A stretch of DNA of 14,449 nucleotides from Loki-b32 sp048941605 (GCA_048941605.1 JBHLNL010000073.1:1-14449); one strand, 5' to 3'. Shown: positions 5,976 to 13,753, counted from the first letter of the stretch. Translations and numbers: made by a program. Notes: generated by a model from the sequence alone, not told the origin.

Positions 5976-5989
5976 CGATATGTATATCG
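5976..5989. repeat. Perfect 6-bp inverted repeat
   Basis: CGATAT and ATATCG are separated by GT. The site stands out in the middle of the divergent region and may be an operator or a short hairpin; no partner protein can be named. Confidence 0.35.
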
Positions 5990-6156
5990 CTCTAAACTTT
6001 CTCAATTTTTTCAATGCTTTCCATTTCTTTTAAAATAATACTAATTATACTCTTAACAATAAAATTAATCAATAATAGTAATAGTAGCAAAAAGTATAAA
6101 TATCAAGTTTTGTAATTTTATTAAATCATACCCCAAAGTAAAGTTCCTTAATATAT

Positions 6157-6810
6157 ATGTCATCATTATCAGAATATCTTGAAAAGATTGAAGAATGGGA
6201 CCACAAAGCATTCTTAAGTATTTATAGAAGTGATTTTAGCAAAAGATCTAAGAAATTTGCGATTATTTTTAGCTTTTTTGGGTCCATGTATTTTTGGGGT
6301 GCTGTTTGGTTAATTTGGTTTATTTATGGATACATTACAAAAGATTATTATCTCTTGGTTCTTTTTACGGGCGGATTTGAACAAAGTATCATTATCCATA
6401 GTATTATCCGATATAAAATAATAAGAAGAAATCGTCCATTTATAACTCTTCAAAAAGATGGAGTTAGAAGGCACGATGACTTTATCAAAATCCCATACTT
6501 AATGAAAGAGTCAGAAAAACAATCTTTCCCTTCGGGGCATGTAAGTTTTCTACTATTTTTCGGTTTTATTTTTGCTTTTTATTTTTCAGAGTTCTTTTGG
6601 GTTATTTTATCAATTTTTATAGGATTAGATGTTATAATGGCAATTTCAAGGTTAATCCTAGGTGTACATTTCCCTATTGATGTAATTTTTGGATTTGTTT
6701 TTGCAATACTATATGCTCTTTTATATCTTGGAGTTACTTACATTTATTGGGTTAATTTTTATTATTGGTTGGGAGCAACATTTTCTCCAATAATTCATTT
6801 TTGGTTATAA
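6157..6810 (+). CDS. PAP2-family membrane phosphatase
   Basis: This 217-residue membrane protein carries the PAP2 (type 2 phosphatidic acid phosphatase) signature. Motif 1 is seen as KIIRRNRPF (residues 87-95); the Lys is one position closer to RP than in the standard KX6RP. Motif 2 is PSGH (125-128, His128 predicted acid). Motif 3 is SRLILGVHFPID (164-175) with Arg165, the nucleophile His171 and Asp175. About five membrane helices are predicted. The family removes phosphate from lipid phosphates such as phosphatidate or polyprenyl diphosphates at the membrane; the substrate here is not known, but in archaea an isoprenoid lipid phosphate is plausible. It starts at ATG 6157 without a clear ribosome binding site, so a short-leader or leaderless mRNA is likely. 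Its stop codon overlaps the TATA box of the next gene. Confidence 0.85.
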   Translation: MSSLSEYLEKIEEWDHKAFLSIYRSDFSKRSKKFAIIFSFFGSMYFWGAVWLIWFIYGYITKDYYLLVLFTGGFEQSIIIHSIIRYKIIRRNRPFITLQKDGVRRHDDFIKIPYLMKESEKQSFPSGHVSFLLFFGFIFAFYFSEFFWVILSIFIGLDVIMAISRLILGVHFPIDVIFGFVFAILYALLYLGVTYIYWVNFYYWLGATFSPIIHFWL

Positions 6811-6812
6811 AA
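6805..6812 (+). promoter_or_regulatory. TATA box of first MFS gene
   Basis: TTATAAAA overlaps the stop codon of the PAP2 gene and lies 38-45 bases before ATG 6850. This predicts a transcription start near 6835 and suggests the transporter has its own promoter. Confidence 0.45.
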
Positions 6813-6820
6813 AGGGTATC

Positions 6821-6841
6821 TTTTTTTTCTATTCTTTTTTT
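6821..6841 (+). terminator. T-rich terminator after PAP2 gene
   Basis: Two T-runs (6821-6828 and 6835-6841) follow the PAP2 stop codon and probably end its transcript. Confidence 0.5.
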
Positions 6842-6849
6842 ATGTGACT

Positions 6850-8283
6850 ATGAGTATTAAAAAAACTTCAGAAGTTTCTGAAGCAAGAACATTGTGGCCC
6901 CATTTTCTTATCTATATTAATTATGCATTTACAGTTTCAGTGTTGATCATCAATATTGTTATTATCGCGGGGATTATGTGGCCTGGCGACATACCTTTCG
7001 CTTTTGAACTTCATGCTGGTGAATTAGGCATATTAACAGGGACATCAATTTATATAATAGCAATTTCAGGAATTTTATTTGGTTATTTAGCAGATAAATT
7101 CTCTCGTACCAAGTTAATGGCATTTGTGGAAATAACTTATGGTATTGGTCTCTTTTTTAATGGATTTATACCAGCAGGTCAGGATCATACAACATATTTT
7201 TTTTTCTTAATATTTAGCTTAGTTAGAGGCTTTTCAATCGGAGGTTTTTGGCCTCTGATAACTTCCCATGTAGATGATTCAACAGAAACTGAAGAGCGGT
7301 CTCAATTTTTTGGTACTATGCAGGCATCATTTCAGGTATTTCAAATTTTTGGAATGTTCGTATCCGCGATTTTATTTCAAAATAATTACTGGAGAATATA
7401 CTTTATAGCTGTTGGAATATTAGCATTAGTTTTTGGATTTGTAATATTAATAAGAGGAAAAGAACCTAAACGAGGAGCTAAGCGTGAAGAATTAAAACAA
7501 GTTCTGTCAAGTGAAGATGTTGTTTATGAATATAAACTAACTAAAGATACGATAAGATCTACGATTTTTGCTCCTACTAACTTAATAGCTTTCTTCGAAG
7601 GTGTTTTTACTACTATTTTACTAGGGGTCCCTGATTTTTTAATGGTTGCATATTTACAATCTCCTCCTTATAATTTTTCACCATTTATTTCTGCTATTTT
7701 TCTTATTATATTTGGATTACCAGGCGGTTTAATTGGTTCATTAGCTTTTGCTAAAATCTCTGACAAGTTAGGAAAGAAAAGCATTAAATATAGAATATAC
7801 ATGATTGTACTTTCGACAATAACCCTTTCATTAGTATATATTGTTATTTTTAATCTACCTCTCCCTATTATGACTCCAGAACAGGGGAATAACATATTAT
7901 TTGTCTTGTCTGTTCCGGTTATCTGGATAATGGGTTTAGCTGCATTTATAGCAAGAGCTGTAGTTGGCCTTTGGAATATAAACCAACCACCTGTTCTACA
8001 GCAAATAAATTTACCTGAAGCTCAAGGTAAAATTATTTCTGCAAATCAATTTTTAGAATCATTAGGAGCTGGAACAGGACCAATAATTGCAGGTTTTATA
8101 TTAATAGCTTTCAATCAAAATTTCCAACTAACTGTACTTATTACCATGATCTTAGGTACAATAGGCGGTCTCCTATGGCTGCTTGCTACGATATGGGTAG
8201 AAAAGGATGTAAGTAGAGTTTCAGCTATTTTAGGGGAGCGAAAAAAGGAGTTAAGTAATTCATCAAAATCTGAAAAGATATAA
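6850..8283 (+). CDS. Major facilitator superfamily transporter
   Basis: The protein has 477 residues from ATG 6850; a GTG at 6844 in the same frame is a less likely start. It is hydrophobic throughout, with about twelve membrane helices and a charged central loop (KEPKRGAKREELKQ, around 205-220) separating two halves. The MFS motif A is clear between helices 2 and 3: GYLADKFSRTK (residues 78-88), and a weaker copy, AKISDKLGKK, appears in the second half. The N-terminal half also has an RGFSIGGFWPLITSHV stretch like the conserved helix-4 region of sugar/organic-anion and Spinster-type carriers. The substrate cannot be told from sequence. It precedes a second, different MFS gene by 55 bases. 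C-terminal tail is charged and cytoplasmic. Confidence 0.88.
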   Translation: MSIKKTSEVSEARTLWPHFLIYINYAFTVSVLIINIVIIAGIMWPGDIPFAFELHAGELGILTGTSIYIIAISGILFGYLADKFSRTKLMAFVEITYGIGLFFNGFIPAGQDHTTYFFFLIFSLVRGFSIGGFWPLITSHVDDSTETEERSQFFGTMQASFQVFQIFGMFVSAILFQNNYWRIYFIAVGILALVFGFVILIRGKEPKRGAKREELKQVLSSEDVVYEYKLTKDTIRSTIFAPTNLIAFFEGVFTTILLGVPDFLMVAYLQSPPYNFSPFISAIFLIIFGLPGGLIGSLAFAKISDKLGKKSIKYRIYMIVLSTITLSLVYIVIFNLPLPIMTPEQGNNILFVLSVPVIWIMGLAAFIARAVVGLWNINQPPVLQQINLPEAQGKIISANQFLESLGAGTGPIIAGFILIAFNQNFQLTVLITMILGTIGGLLWLLATIWVEKDVSRVSAILGERKKELSNSSKSEKI

Positions 8284-8302
8284 ATTAATTTAATTTCCAA
8301 AA

Positions 8303-8324
8303 TTTTTTTTTCTTTGTTTTTTTT
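8303..8324 (+). terminator. T-rich terminator between the two MFS genes
   Basis: T-runs at 8303-8311 and 8317-8324 follow the first transporter and suggest separate transcription of the second, although read-through is possible. Confidence 0.45.
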
Positions 8325-8338
8325 AAATACTCATCAAT

Positions 8339-9667
8339 ATGAAGTTAATTTTAAAGAAAAGGGAAAAACAGGTAATACCAGATCATTACAAATTTACTTC
8401 AGATTTTAACTCAGTTATATTTATTGTTTTATGGAATTCTCTTGGTTTCTTTTTCATAGAATTTATTATGAATTATTATATTTTTTTCGTCTTAGGATAT
8501 CCTGCTCCAAATGTAGGACTATTCTTTTCGGCTATCACTTTTGGAGGTTTAATTAGTTCCAGCTTTATTGGATATTTAACAGATCACTTTTCAAAGCGAA
8601 TTTTAGTTATGATAGGGGCTTTTGGCAGAGGTTTATCTTATTTTGTTCTCTATGTCTCAATAATTTTACAATCATTAGTAGGAATGTATATAAGTGCATT
8701 TCTTTTAGGAATGGGAGCTCAGATTTTTTGGAATCCATTAGATACTATAATTTCTGAAAAATCTTCTAAATATCATCGATCTTCAGCTTTTGGAAAGAGA
8801 AGACTTGCCTTAGGGATTGGGATGGTGCTTGGTACGATCATAGGATTTACAATTTTTAGCTTATCGAATTTATTAACTCCAAATAACGCTTTTTTCATAT
8901 ATGGAGCTATTCCTATATTTGGAATCTCAAATGTCTACGCAGGAATTCAATTCTCACGGAAAGTAGATGAAAATAAAAAGTTTGAATATCCTGAGGTTGA
9001 AAATGATATCATAGTTGAAAATGAATTAGAAAGTTCAGATCAATTCTCAAAAAAATCATTAAACTTATTCTACTTTTTAGGAATTATTATATTATTCTCA
9101 GGGTTTTTTTTAACCGCACTCAATTTTGGATTTTATAGACCCTATATTCAAACCTATGTAATTAAATATATAAATAACAATGCAGAATTAGTTGCATGGT
9201 TTTATTTGCCAACAGCATTACTAGGGGCGTTAATCGCACCGAAGTTGGGCACTTTAGCAGACAACCTTAACACGTATTTAACTGTGGCAATAGCAAGTTT
9301 CCTTGGAGGGTTTGTTACATGGCTTATAATTAATTCGGGTAATTTATGGATCTTCGCTATTTTACTTATCCTTGATAATACGATAATGCTAACTGTTAGT
9401 TTTGTATTTGTGAATTTTCTTAGTCGGGTTTCAATTAAGCATCGCGGTAAGATATTTGGAATGATTACTCTTTTTGAGTCTATAGGAATGATAATAGGAC
9501 CTCTCTTAGGGGGCCTTGTTTGGGAGACTGTAAGTCCTCAAGCACCTTTTATCATTTCAATTATAGTAGAGTGGTCATTAATATCTTTTTTCATTATAGG
9601 AATGAAGCTCCTCAATCCTTATCTTGTCGAACCTATAGAAAATAAAAAATTAAAGAAGAAAAAGTAA
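8339..9667 (+). CDS. Major facilitator superfamily transporter
   Basis: This 442-residue membrane protein shows about twelve hydrophobic helices and a charged central loop (around 205-240, rich in Glu, Asn and Lys). MFS motif A is present as GYLTDHFSKR (78-87), and a related APKLGTLADNL appears after the first helices of the second half. It differs strongly from the preceding transporter, with a shorter N-terminus and different loop, so the pair is not a recent duplication. Substrate unknown; multidrug or metabolite efflux are typical possibilities. The tail KKLKKKK is cytoplasmic. ATG 8339 is the first start in the frame after the T-runs. The gene converges with the nitroreductase, 21 bases between stops. 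Confidence 0.86.
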   Translation: MKLILKKREKQVIPDHYKFTSDFNSVIFIVLWNSLGFFFIEFIMNYYIFFVLGYPAPNVGLFFSAITFGGLISSSFIGYLTDHFSKRILVMIGAFGRGLSYFVLYVSIILQSLVGMYISAFLLGMGAQIFWNPLDTIISEKSSKYHRSSAFGKRRLALGIGMVLGTIIGFTIFSLSNLLTPNNAFFIYGAIPIFGISNVYAGIQFSRKVDENKKFEYPEVENDIIVENELESSDQFSKKSLNLFYFLGIIILFSGFFLTALNFGFYRPYIQTYVIKYINNNAELVAWFYLPTALLGALIAPKLGTLADNLNTYLTVAIASFLGGFVTWLIINSGNLWIFAILLILDNTIMLTVSFVFVNFLSRVSIKHRGKIFGMITLFESIGMIIGPLLGGLVWETVSPQAPFIISIIVEWSLISFFIIGMKLLNPYLVEPIENKKLKKKK

Positions 9668-9688
9668 AATTCTAACTTAAATAAGTAA

Positions 9689-10225
9689 TTAATACCAATC
9701 AATAAATTCATCTAAGGGTCGTCGCGTTCTTTCTTTCTTACTGGCTCTTTCACGAGCCTCATCTAAAACACCTATTGCTATAACTCCCATTAATTCTAAT
9801 TTATCATTCGAAAATTTAAAGATTTCATTTACTTCCTCTTTTCGAGCAAGAATTTCACCTATCCATACTGCTCCTAAATCTTCTTTAGCATGAACACCTA
9901 ATAATATATTTTCCATGAATGCTCCAATACCTTGAATATCTTCTACCCTGTCATAACCTCTTTCAAGATCTAAAAATATAACTAAATTTACATAAGCGTC
10001 TTCAATAATTCCGCCATATTTAGAGAGCTCAGAAAGCATCCTTTTAACAGTGGGATGAATAACCACACAAACTCTCCATGGTTGGCTGTTTTCTCCAGAA
10101 GGTGCCCATCTCGCACATTCTAAAATATCTAATATCGTTTCTTTTCCAATTTTTTGATAAATAAAGTTTCTAGAACTTCGACGTTGTTTAATGAAGTCTA
10201 TAAAATCATTTTTAACTAGATCCAT
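9689..10225 (-). CDS. Nitroreductase-family FMN oxidoreductase
   Basis: The 178-residue protein matches the nitroreductase fold, which binds FMN at a dimer interface and uses NAD(P)H to reduce nitro compounds, quinones or other acceptors. Visible motifs are KQRRSSRNF (13-21, phosphate-binding Arg residues), APSGENSQPWR (41-51, the FMN-binding loop), the GIGAFMENILLGVHAKEDLGAVWIG helix region (99-123), and a C-terminal RRPLDEFI (168-175) typical of the family. Its length is normal for the compact archaeal members. No iron-sulphur insertion is present. It starts at a minus-strand ATG preceded by AAGGAT (10231-10236). The start codon region is duplicated just upstream (see repeat). Physiological substrate unknown. 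Confidence 0.9.
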   Translation of the reverse strand: MDLVKNDFIDFIKQRRSSRNFIYQKIGKETILDILECARWAPSGENSQPWRVCVVIHPTVKRMLSELSKYGGIIEDAYVNLVIFLDLERGYDRVEDIQGIGAFMENILLGVHAKEDLGAVWIGEILARKEEVNEIFKFSNDKLELMGVIAIGVLDEARERASKKERTRRPLDEFIDWY

Positions 10226-10255
10226 ATTTTATCCTTATTTTAGATCCATATTTTA
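10217..10255. repeat. Direct repeat spanning the nitroreductase start codon
   Basis: TAGATCCATATTTTA occurs at 10217-10231 and again at 10241-10255, separated by 9 bp. On the minus strand each copy contains ATG GAT CTA. The upstream copy gives a four-codon frame (M-D-L-K-stop) echoing the real N-terminus (M-D-L-V-K). It looks like a local tandem duplication; the upstream copy could act as a tiny leader ORF or be neutral. Confidence 0.7.
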
Positions 10256-10400
10256 AGCTTTTCCCAATCTACAATATTTTCTGAGTATTACTTAGATATT
10301 CATCTCAATATTTCTTCTATTTATGTTCATTAGAAATTATTATAACAGTGAATATTACTAAGTTCAATCTTTAATTGAAAAATACATCAAGGTTATAGAT
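10256..10400. other. Divergent promoter region of nitroreductase and sepF
   Basis: AT-rich, no gene seen. It should hold the promoters for both divergent neighbours, but no single TATA box is clear. Confidence 0.35.
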
Positions 10401-10745
10401 ATGGGAAAACTTTGGGGAAAAAAGGATGATAATGAACTATTAGGTTCACCACAAGAAACGATGGGTTTCTCTAAAGAATATTCTTCATTACTTCAGAATT
10501 TTACAATAAGGAAATATGATTTTACTAATCTTAATCAGGTTGAAGATATAAAGAAACAATTATTGAAGAGAAAAATTTTAATTATTAATGCAAAAGATAT
10601 CCTAGAATATGTTGATGTTTCAGAGCTCAAGAGAACTATAGAAGATTTAAAAACTTTCTTACGAGAAAATGGTGGTAGTATGGGGAGACTTGGAGACCAA
10701 TATTTAATAATGACGCCTAATGCGCATGTTAAAATTGCAAATTAA
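10401..10745 (+). CDS. sepF: SepF, FtsZ membrane-anchor cell division protein
   Basis: The 114-residue protein matches archaeal SepF. A short N-terminal segment (MGKLWGKKDD), which in the family helps attach to the membrane, and a linker lead to the globular SepF domain (about 34-114). This has a first strand FTIRKYDF, helix NQVEDIKKQLLKR, strand KILIINAKDI, helix VSELKRTIEDLKTFLREN, then GGSMGRLGDQYLIMTP and a final strand HVKIA. SepF tethers FtsZ to the membrane at the division site and is the usual FtsZ partner in archaea lacking FtsA. The N-terminus is less clearly amphipathic than usual, so membrane targeting is uncertain. ftsZ is not in this window. It converges with the dehydratase operon, with only 4 nt between stop codons. 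Confidence 0.85.
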   Translation: MGKLWGKKDDNELLGSPQETMGFSKEYSSLLQNFTIRKYDFTNLNQVEDIKKQLLKRKILIINAKDILEYVDVSELKRTIEDLKTFLRENGGSMGRLGDQYLIMTPNAHVKIAN

Positions 10746-10749
10746 AAAA

Positions 10750-12009
10750 TTATCTCTTTTTTCTTTCTCTAAGAATTTCAATAAAACTCTCAATTTGATT
10801 GAGAACTTGTGTTTCATTCATCTTACGCGGGTCATTCATATCACTTGTAATAACAAGAGAAGGAATATCTGCTTCTTCCATTAATCTACGTTTTAAATCA
10901 TACATCCCACATGCATTAGGGCGGCATGAAAGGTTATCATGTAGTATTACTCCGTCAATTTTCCAATCTTTTACAGTTTCTTTGAACATTTTTACTCTTG
11001 TTTCTAAATCATAAATATACCAGAAACTTAAAACCAATTCTGCCATTGTTTCAATAGGTTTTTTAACAACCATCTCTTTTGTAATATTTGGATTGGTATA
11101 TTTCGTAAAAGCATATACATAAGGCTCGTAAACAATAATAGCATTCCATCGCTCTAAGTTTGAAAAGAATTTCAAATTATACCAGAAAGGTATCCCTTCA
11201 AACATTAACCTATAATCCTCTTGTTCTAATGCTCCAATTCCATTATTTACACGTTCTTTTGCTTCTTTATACATTCGTTTATATAATTTTATTGGAGATT
11301 TTAATCCGGTCATTGTAAATAGAGGAAATAAGCCTCCAAATGTATCTCTGGTGGATACAGGGCAAGGAATATTTTTTCTTAGCTCAAAAACATCTTGCCA
11401 TACTTTTCCTAGTTCAAAAGAATTTAAAGCGACTTCTCTTCCCCTTTCTGGGTCATATTCATTACCAGTTAACTCTGAAATGAATTCTAATAACTCCCAT
11501 AGCTGTTCAATTATGTATTTTTTAAAATATTCTCGTTGTCTATTAGTTGTATTACTTACTACATGTGGAACATCTATAGTATAATGTGGAACATTAAGTC
11601 TCTCCGCTTGTACTTGAAACCAGTTAACATGAGTATCACATATTACATCACTAGATAACATAAATGTTGGTTTTCTTGTTCCACCTGCACTCATCTCTGC
11701 GTTACTTAATACAGCACCCACATTTGTTTTGAAATATGAACAGAGATCATAAGAAAATCCTTCTTCTTCTGCTAATTCTATGAAATCTTGAGATTTTTTT
11801 AATGCAGCTGAAATGGTTGCTGAATTTTCTGGTAACATTGGCTGTACATCCATAGTATATAAAAATTCTACTGGAGTGCCCGCTGTTGCCCATGCAGTAG
11901 GTTTACCATCTCTATGTGCTTGTTCAATTGCTAAAAAATGTCTTCCCATCTCATTCTTTAACTTATTAGTAGCATTAAGCATTTTGCCAGTTTTTTTGGT
12001 TGCTGACAT
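10750..12009 (-). CDS. 2-hydroxyacyl-CoA dehydratase / benzoyl-CoA reductase-like subunit (larger)
   Basis: The 419-residue protein belongs to the HgdA/HgdB-BcrB/BcrC family of iron-sulphur subunits. The N-terminal GKPTAWATAGTPVEFLYTMDVQPMLPE (35-61) is the family's first conserved segment. Cys90 (DLCSYFK), Cys124 (DVICDTH) and Cys362 (LSCRPNACGMYDLKR) are in the positions that bind a [4Fe-4S] cluster; Cys367 is close by. The family performs radical dehydration of 2-hydroxyacyl-CoA or reduction of aromatic acyl-CoA, after one-electron activation by a separate ATPase. Substrate cannot be told. It is the second gene of a minus-strand operon, 13 nt after its partner, with GAGGG (12016-12020) before the ATG. 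The activator gene is absent from this window. Confidence 0.82.
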   Translation of the reverse strand: MSATKKTGKMLNATNKLKNEMGRHFLAIEQAHRDGKPTAWATAGTPVEFLYTMDVQPMLPENSATISAALKKSQDFIELAEEEGFSYDLCSYFKTNVGAVLSNAEMSAGGTRKPTFMLSSDVICDTHVNWFQVQAERLNVPHYTIDVPHVVSNTTNRQREYFKKYIIEQLWELLEFISELTGNEYDPERGREVALNSFELGKVWQDVFELRKNIPCPVSTRDTFGGLFPLFTMTGLKSPIKLYKRMYKEAKERVNNGIGALEQEDYRLMFEGIPFWYNLKFFSNLERWNAIIVYEPYVYAFTKYTNPNITKEMVVKKPIETMAELVLSFWYIYDLETRVKMFKETVKDWKIDGVILHDNLSCRPNACGMYDLKRRLMEEADIPSLVITSDMNDPRKMNETQVLNQIESFIEILRERKKR

Positions 12010-12022
12010 CTTTTTCCCTCAT

Positions 12023-13060
12023 TTATATTATTTCTTTAAATGCTTCAAATCTTGTAATTAATTGCTTATATGATTCCCTATTATATTCGATCTCAATAAA
12101 AAGATATGGAATTCCTAATTCTTTGAACTTTTTATTAAAGTAGGGATGATCATATAAAATTGGCTCACAAAACTTCTGAGCTATATTTATAACTCCATCA
12201 ACATTAAATTGTTGGGCTAAATCTTTTAAAACATCAAATCGTTTATAGGAAGGAAATTTAGTAGAGTATATGGGTTTATTTAAATGATATTCCGCTAAAG
12301 ATTTTATAGGTTCTTCATTTTCATTAACATTATTACAAAAGTATTTTGTTCCTATACAAAGATCATCAATAATAATATGAAATCCAAGACTTTCGAGAAA
12401 TCTAATGAATTCTGTATCATCGATTACAGAACCAGTAAGTAATACTTTTTTTAGTTCTTGATCTATTTGTGGTTTCTGTGTTTTTAAATCTTCAAGTTTT
12501 AATTCAAGCATTTCTAAAGCTTTATTTTTATCTATTTGTTGCACTTGCTTAACTAATTCGTGAAATTCAGAACCTTTTAATATCATTTTTCCCCTATATT
12601 CTGAAATTTCTCTTAAATGACTGCGAATCTGATTCATTTTTTTTATTGCTTTACTAATTTTCGCAGATGTTATATCCACATTAAAATTTTCTTCTAATTG
12701 TTTGATTAATTCTTTTATATCCTCAATTAAGAATTTTAAAGCGGCTTCATTACGCTTCAATGGCGCATTTAGAAAGTATAAAAACTCAAGATCCACACAT
12801 TCTAGCCATATATCAAATTCTCGATTAGTACAATCACATCCATGAGTAGTGATAACACCTTTGATATCATCATCAAAACCTTCAATTGCTTGCTCTAAAA
12901 TGTTTTTAGCCCAAATACAGTGATTTGGAGGAACATGTTCATTTGCTTTATCAATACCAATAGTAGGATTTCCAAACAATCTAACAGGAACCATATCAGC
13001 AGCTAGAATTATCTCTTCAGGGGTTTCAACACATGCATCAAAATAAGCGATCTTTACCAT
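12023..13060 (-). CDS. 2-hydroxyacyl-CoA dehydratase / benzoyl-CoA reductase-like subunit (smaller)
   Basis: The 345-residue protein is a second, divergent member of the same dehydratase family and presumably the heterodimer partner of the downstream gene. It starts MVKIAYFDACVETPEEIILAADMVPVRLFG, the usual N-terminal segment in which the protein is introduced by the phrase 'EE...AAD..P.RL.G'. Candidate cluster-binding cysteines are Cys48 (NHCIWAK), Cys75/Cys77 (HGCDCTNR), Cys235 and Cys298 (QKFCEPILYDHPYF). The central part (about 103-205) is charged and helical, with long Lys/Glu-rich helices. It is first in the operon. A TATA-like TATATT near 13080-13090 on the minus strand lies about 25 bases before the ATG, so the mRNA is probably leaderless. 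The substrate is unknown. Confidence 0.78.
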   Translation of the reverse strand: MVKIAYFDACVETPEEIILAADMVPVRLFGNPTIGIDKANEHVPPNHCIWAKNILEQAIEGFDDDIKGVITTHGCDCTNREFDIWLECVDLEFLYFLNAPLKRNEAALKFLIEDIKELIKQLEENFNVDITSAKISKAIKKMNQIRSHLREISEYRGKMILKGSEFHELVKQVQQIDKNKALEMLELKLEDLKTQKPQIDQELKKVLLTGSVIDDTEFIRFLESLGFHIIIDDLCIGTKYFCNNVNENEEPIKSLAEYHLNKPIYSTKFPSYKRFDVLKDLAQQFNVDGVINIAQKFCEPILYDHPYFNKKFKELGIPYLFIEIEYNRESYKQLITRFEAFKEII

Positions 13061-13157
13061 ATTTACGCAACATGAAATAATATATTGTCCTAAAATACTT
13101 AATGTTCTAAATTCTTAAATGTTTAAAAAAATATTTATTTAATCCTACAATTTAATC

Positions 13158-13166
13158 TATATATTA
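13158..13166 (+). promoter_or_regulatory. TATA box of LSm-L37e operon
   Basis: TATATATTA is centred 33 bases before ATG 13195, predicting transcription to start about 7 bases before the start codon. No ribosome binding site is visible, in keeping with a very short leader. Confidence 0.5.
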
Positions 13167-13194
13167 ATATTAATTTTAAGAAGTTTTTATTTAA

Positions 13195-13503
13195 ATGTCT
13201 CAGCAAACCATTCATCGTACTTTATCAAAAGCGATTCTTAAAGACGAAGTTAGGATTAAATTAAAGATTTGGAACACTTACTTAACAGGAAAACTGACTA
13301 AATTCGATAATTATATGAATTTAATTGTCAAAGATGCTAAGGAGATATATTTTGGACGTGGTGGAAAACGTAGTAAGGATTTAGGTACTGTAATGATCAG
13401 AGGAGCATCTATAATTTTCATAGGACAGGATCGGGAGAAATTAATATTTGGTATGGATAATGAAGACAAATTAATGTATAGAGAAGAATCTGAAGATATA
13501 TAA
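13195..13503 (+). CDS. Sm-like archaeal protein (LSm / SmAP)
   Basis: The 102-residue protein shows both Sm motifs. Sm1 spans about 19-50 with VRIKLKIWNTYLTGKLTKFDNYMNL and the RNA-contacting FDNYMN (37-42). Sm2 is LGTVMIRGASIIFI (63-76), with Arg69-Gly70. Archaeal Sm-like proteins form heptameric rings that bind U-rich RNA and take part in RNA processing. The loop between the motifs (FGRGGKRSKD) is slightly long and basic. A charged tail of about 25 residues follows Sm2. The next gene is ribosomal protein L37e, starting 17 bases after its stop; this order is widespread and diagnostic of archaea. The start lacks an SD, matching the close TATA box. Confidence 0.93.
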   Translation: MSQQTIHRTLSKAILKDEVRIKLKIWNTYLTGKLTKFDNYMNLIVKDAKEIYFGRGGKRSKDLGTVMIRGASIIFIGQDREKLIFGMDNEDKLMYREESEDI

Positions 13504-13520
13504 ATAAGAGATGTTTGCAT

Positions 13521-13742
13521 ATGGGAAAAGGTACTCCGAGTAAAGGAAAAAAAAATAAAGCGGCAAGTCATAGGACATGTAGAAGATGTGGAAGACATTC
13601 TTATCACCGCCGAAAGAGGTTTTGTGCATATTGTGGATTTGGAAAAACCACTAAACGACGCTCTCCTTCTTGGCGCAATCGAATCCCTGCTTTTAACGGG
13701 CAAAAATCATTTTATCGAAGTAAAAGAAAAGCTAGTGCTTAA
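13521..13742 (+). CDS. rpl37e: 50S ribosomal protein L37e
   Basis: This 73-residue basic protein matches L37e of archaea and eukaryotes: MGKGTPSKGKKNK at the start, then a C2-C2 zinc finger with Cys20, Cys23, Cys35 and Cys38 (CRRCG and CAYCG), and the region KRRSPSWRNRIPAFNG. It binds the large-subunit rRNA. The ATG at 13521 gives the conserved N-terminus; an upstream TTG (13515) is not needed. It follows the LSm gene in one operon. T-runs at 13754-13759 and 13766-13771 probably terminate transcription. Confidence 0.95.
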   Translation: MGKGTPSKGKKNKAASHRTCRRCGRHSYHRRKRFCAYCGFGKTTKRRSPSWRNRIPAFNGQKSFYRSKRKASA

Positions 13743-13753
13743 CTTGTCTTGAG

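Larger units (their letters stand above)
5809..6156. other. Divergent regulatory region between the 2TM/PadR operon and PAP2 gene
   Basis: No gene is seen. The region holds the promoters of both neighbours and several inverted repeats: TAATG...CATTA (5841-5856), GTATATATAC (5872-5881), ATTGC...GCAAT (about 5935-5950) and CGATAT-GT-ATATCG (5976-5989). A TATA-like AAGTATAAATA near 6094-6104 could serve the plus-strand PAP2 gene. Confidence 0.5.

Noticed and set aside
6844..6849. GTG start for the first MFS transporter
   Set aside because: ATG two codons later is a stronger start codon and fits the TATA box at 6805-6812 equally well.
7668..8300. Minus-strand frames of 75 and 61 codons
   Set aside because: They lie opposite a well-supported membrane transporter gene and have no family features.
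10799..12061. Plus-strand frames opposite the dehydratase genes
   Set aside because: They are antisense to genes with conserved motifs and look like low-complexity shadow translations.
13311..13703. A 130-codon minus-strand frame across LSm and L37e
   Set aside because: It is antisense to two highly conserved genes and its peptide is Ser/Ile-rich with no recognisable domain.
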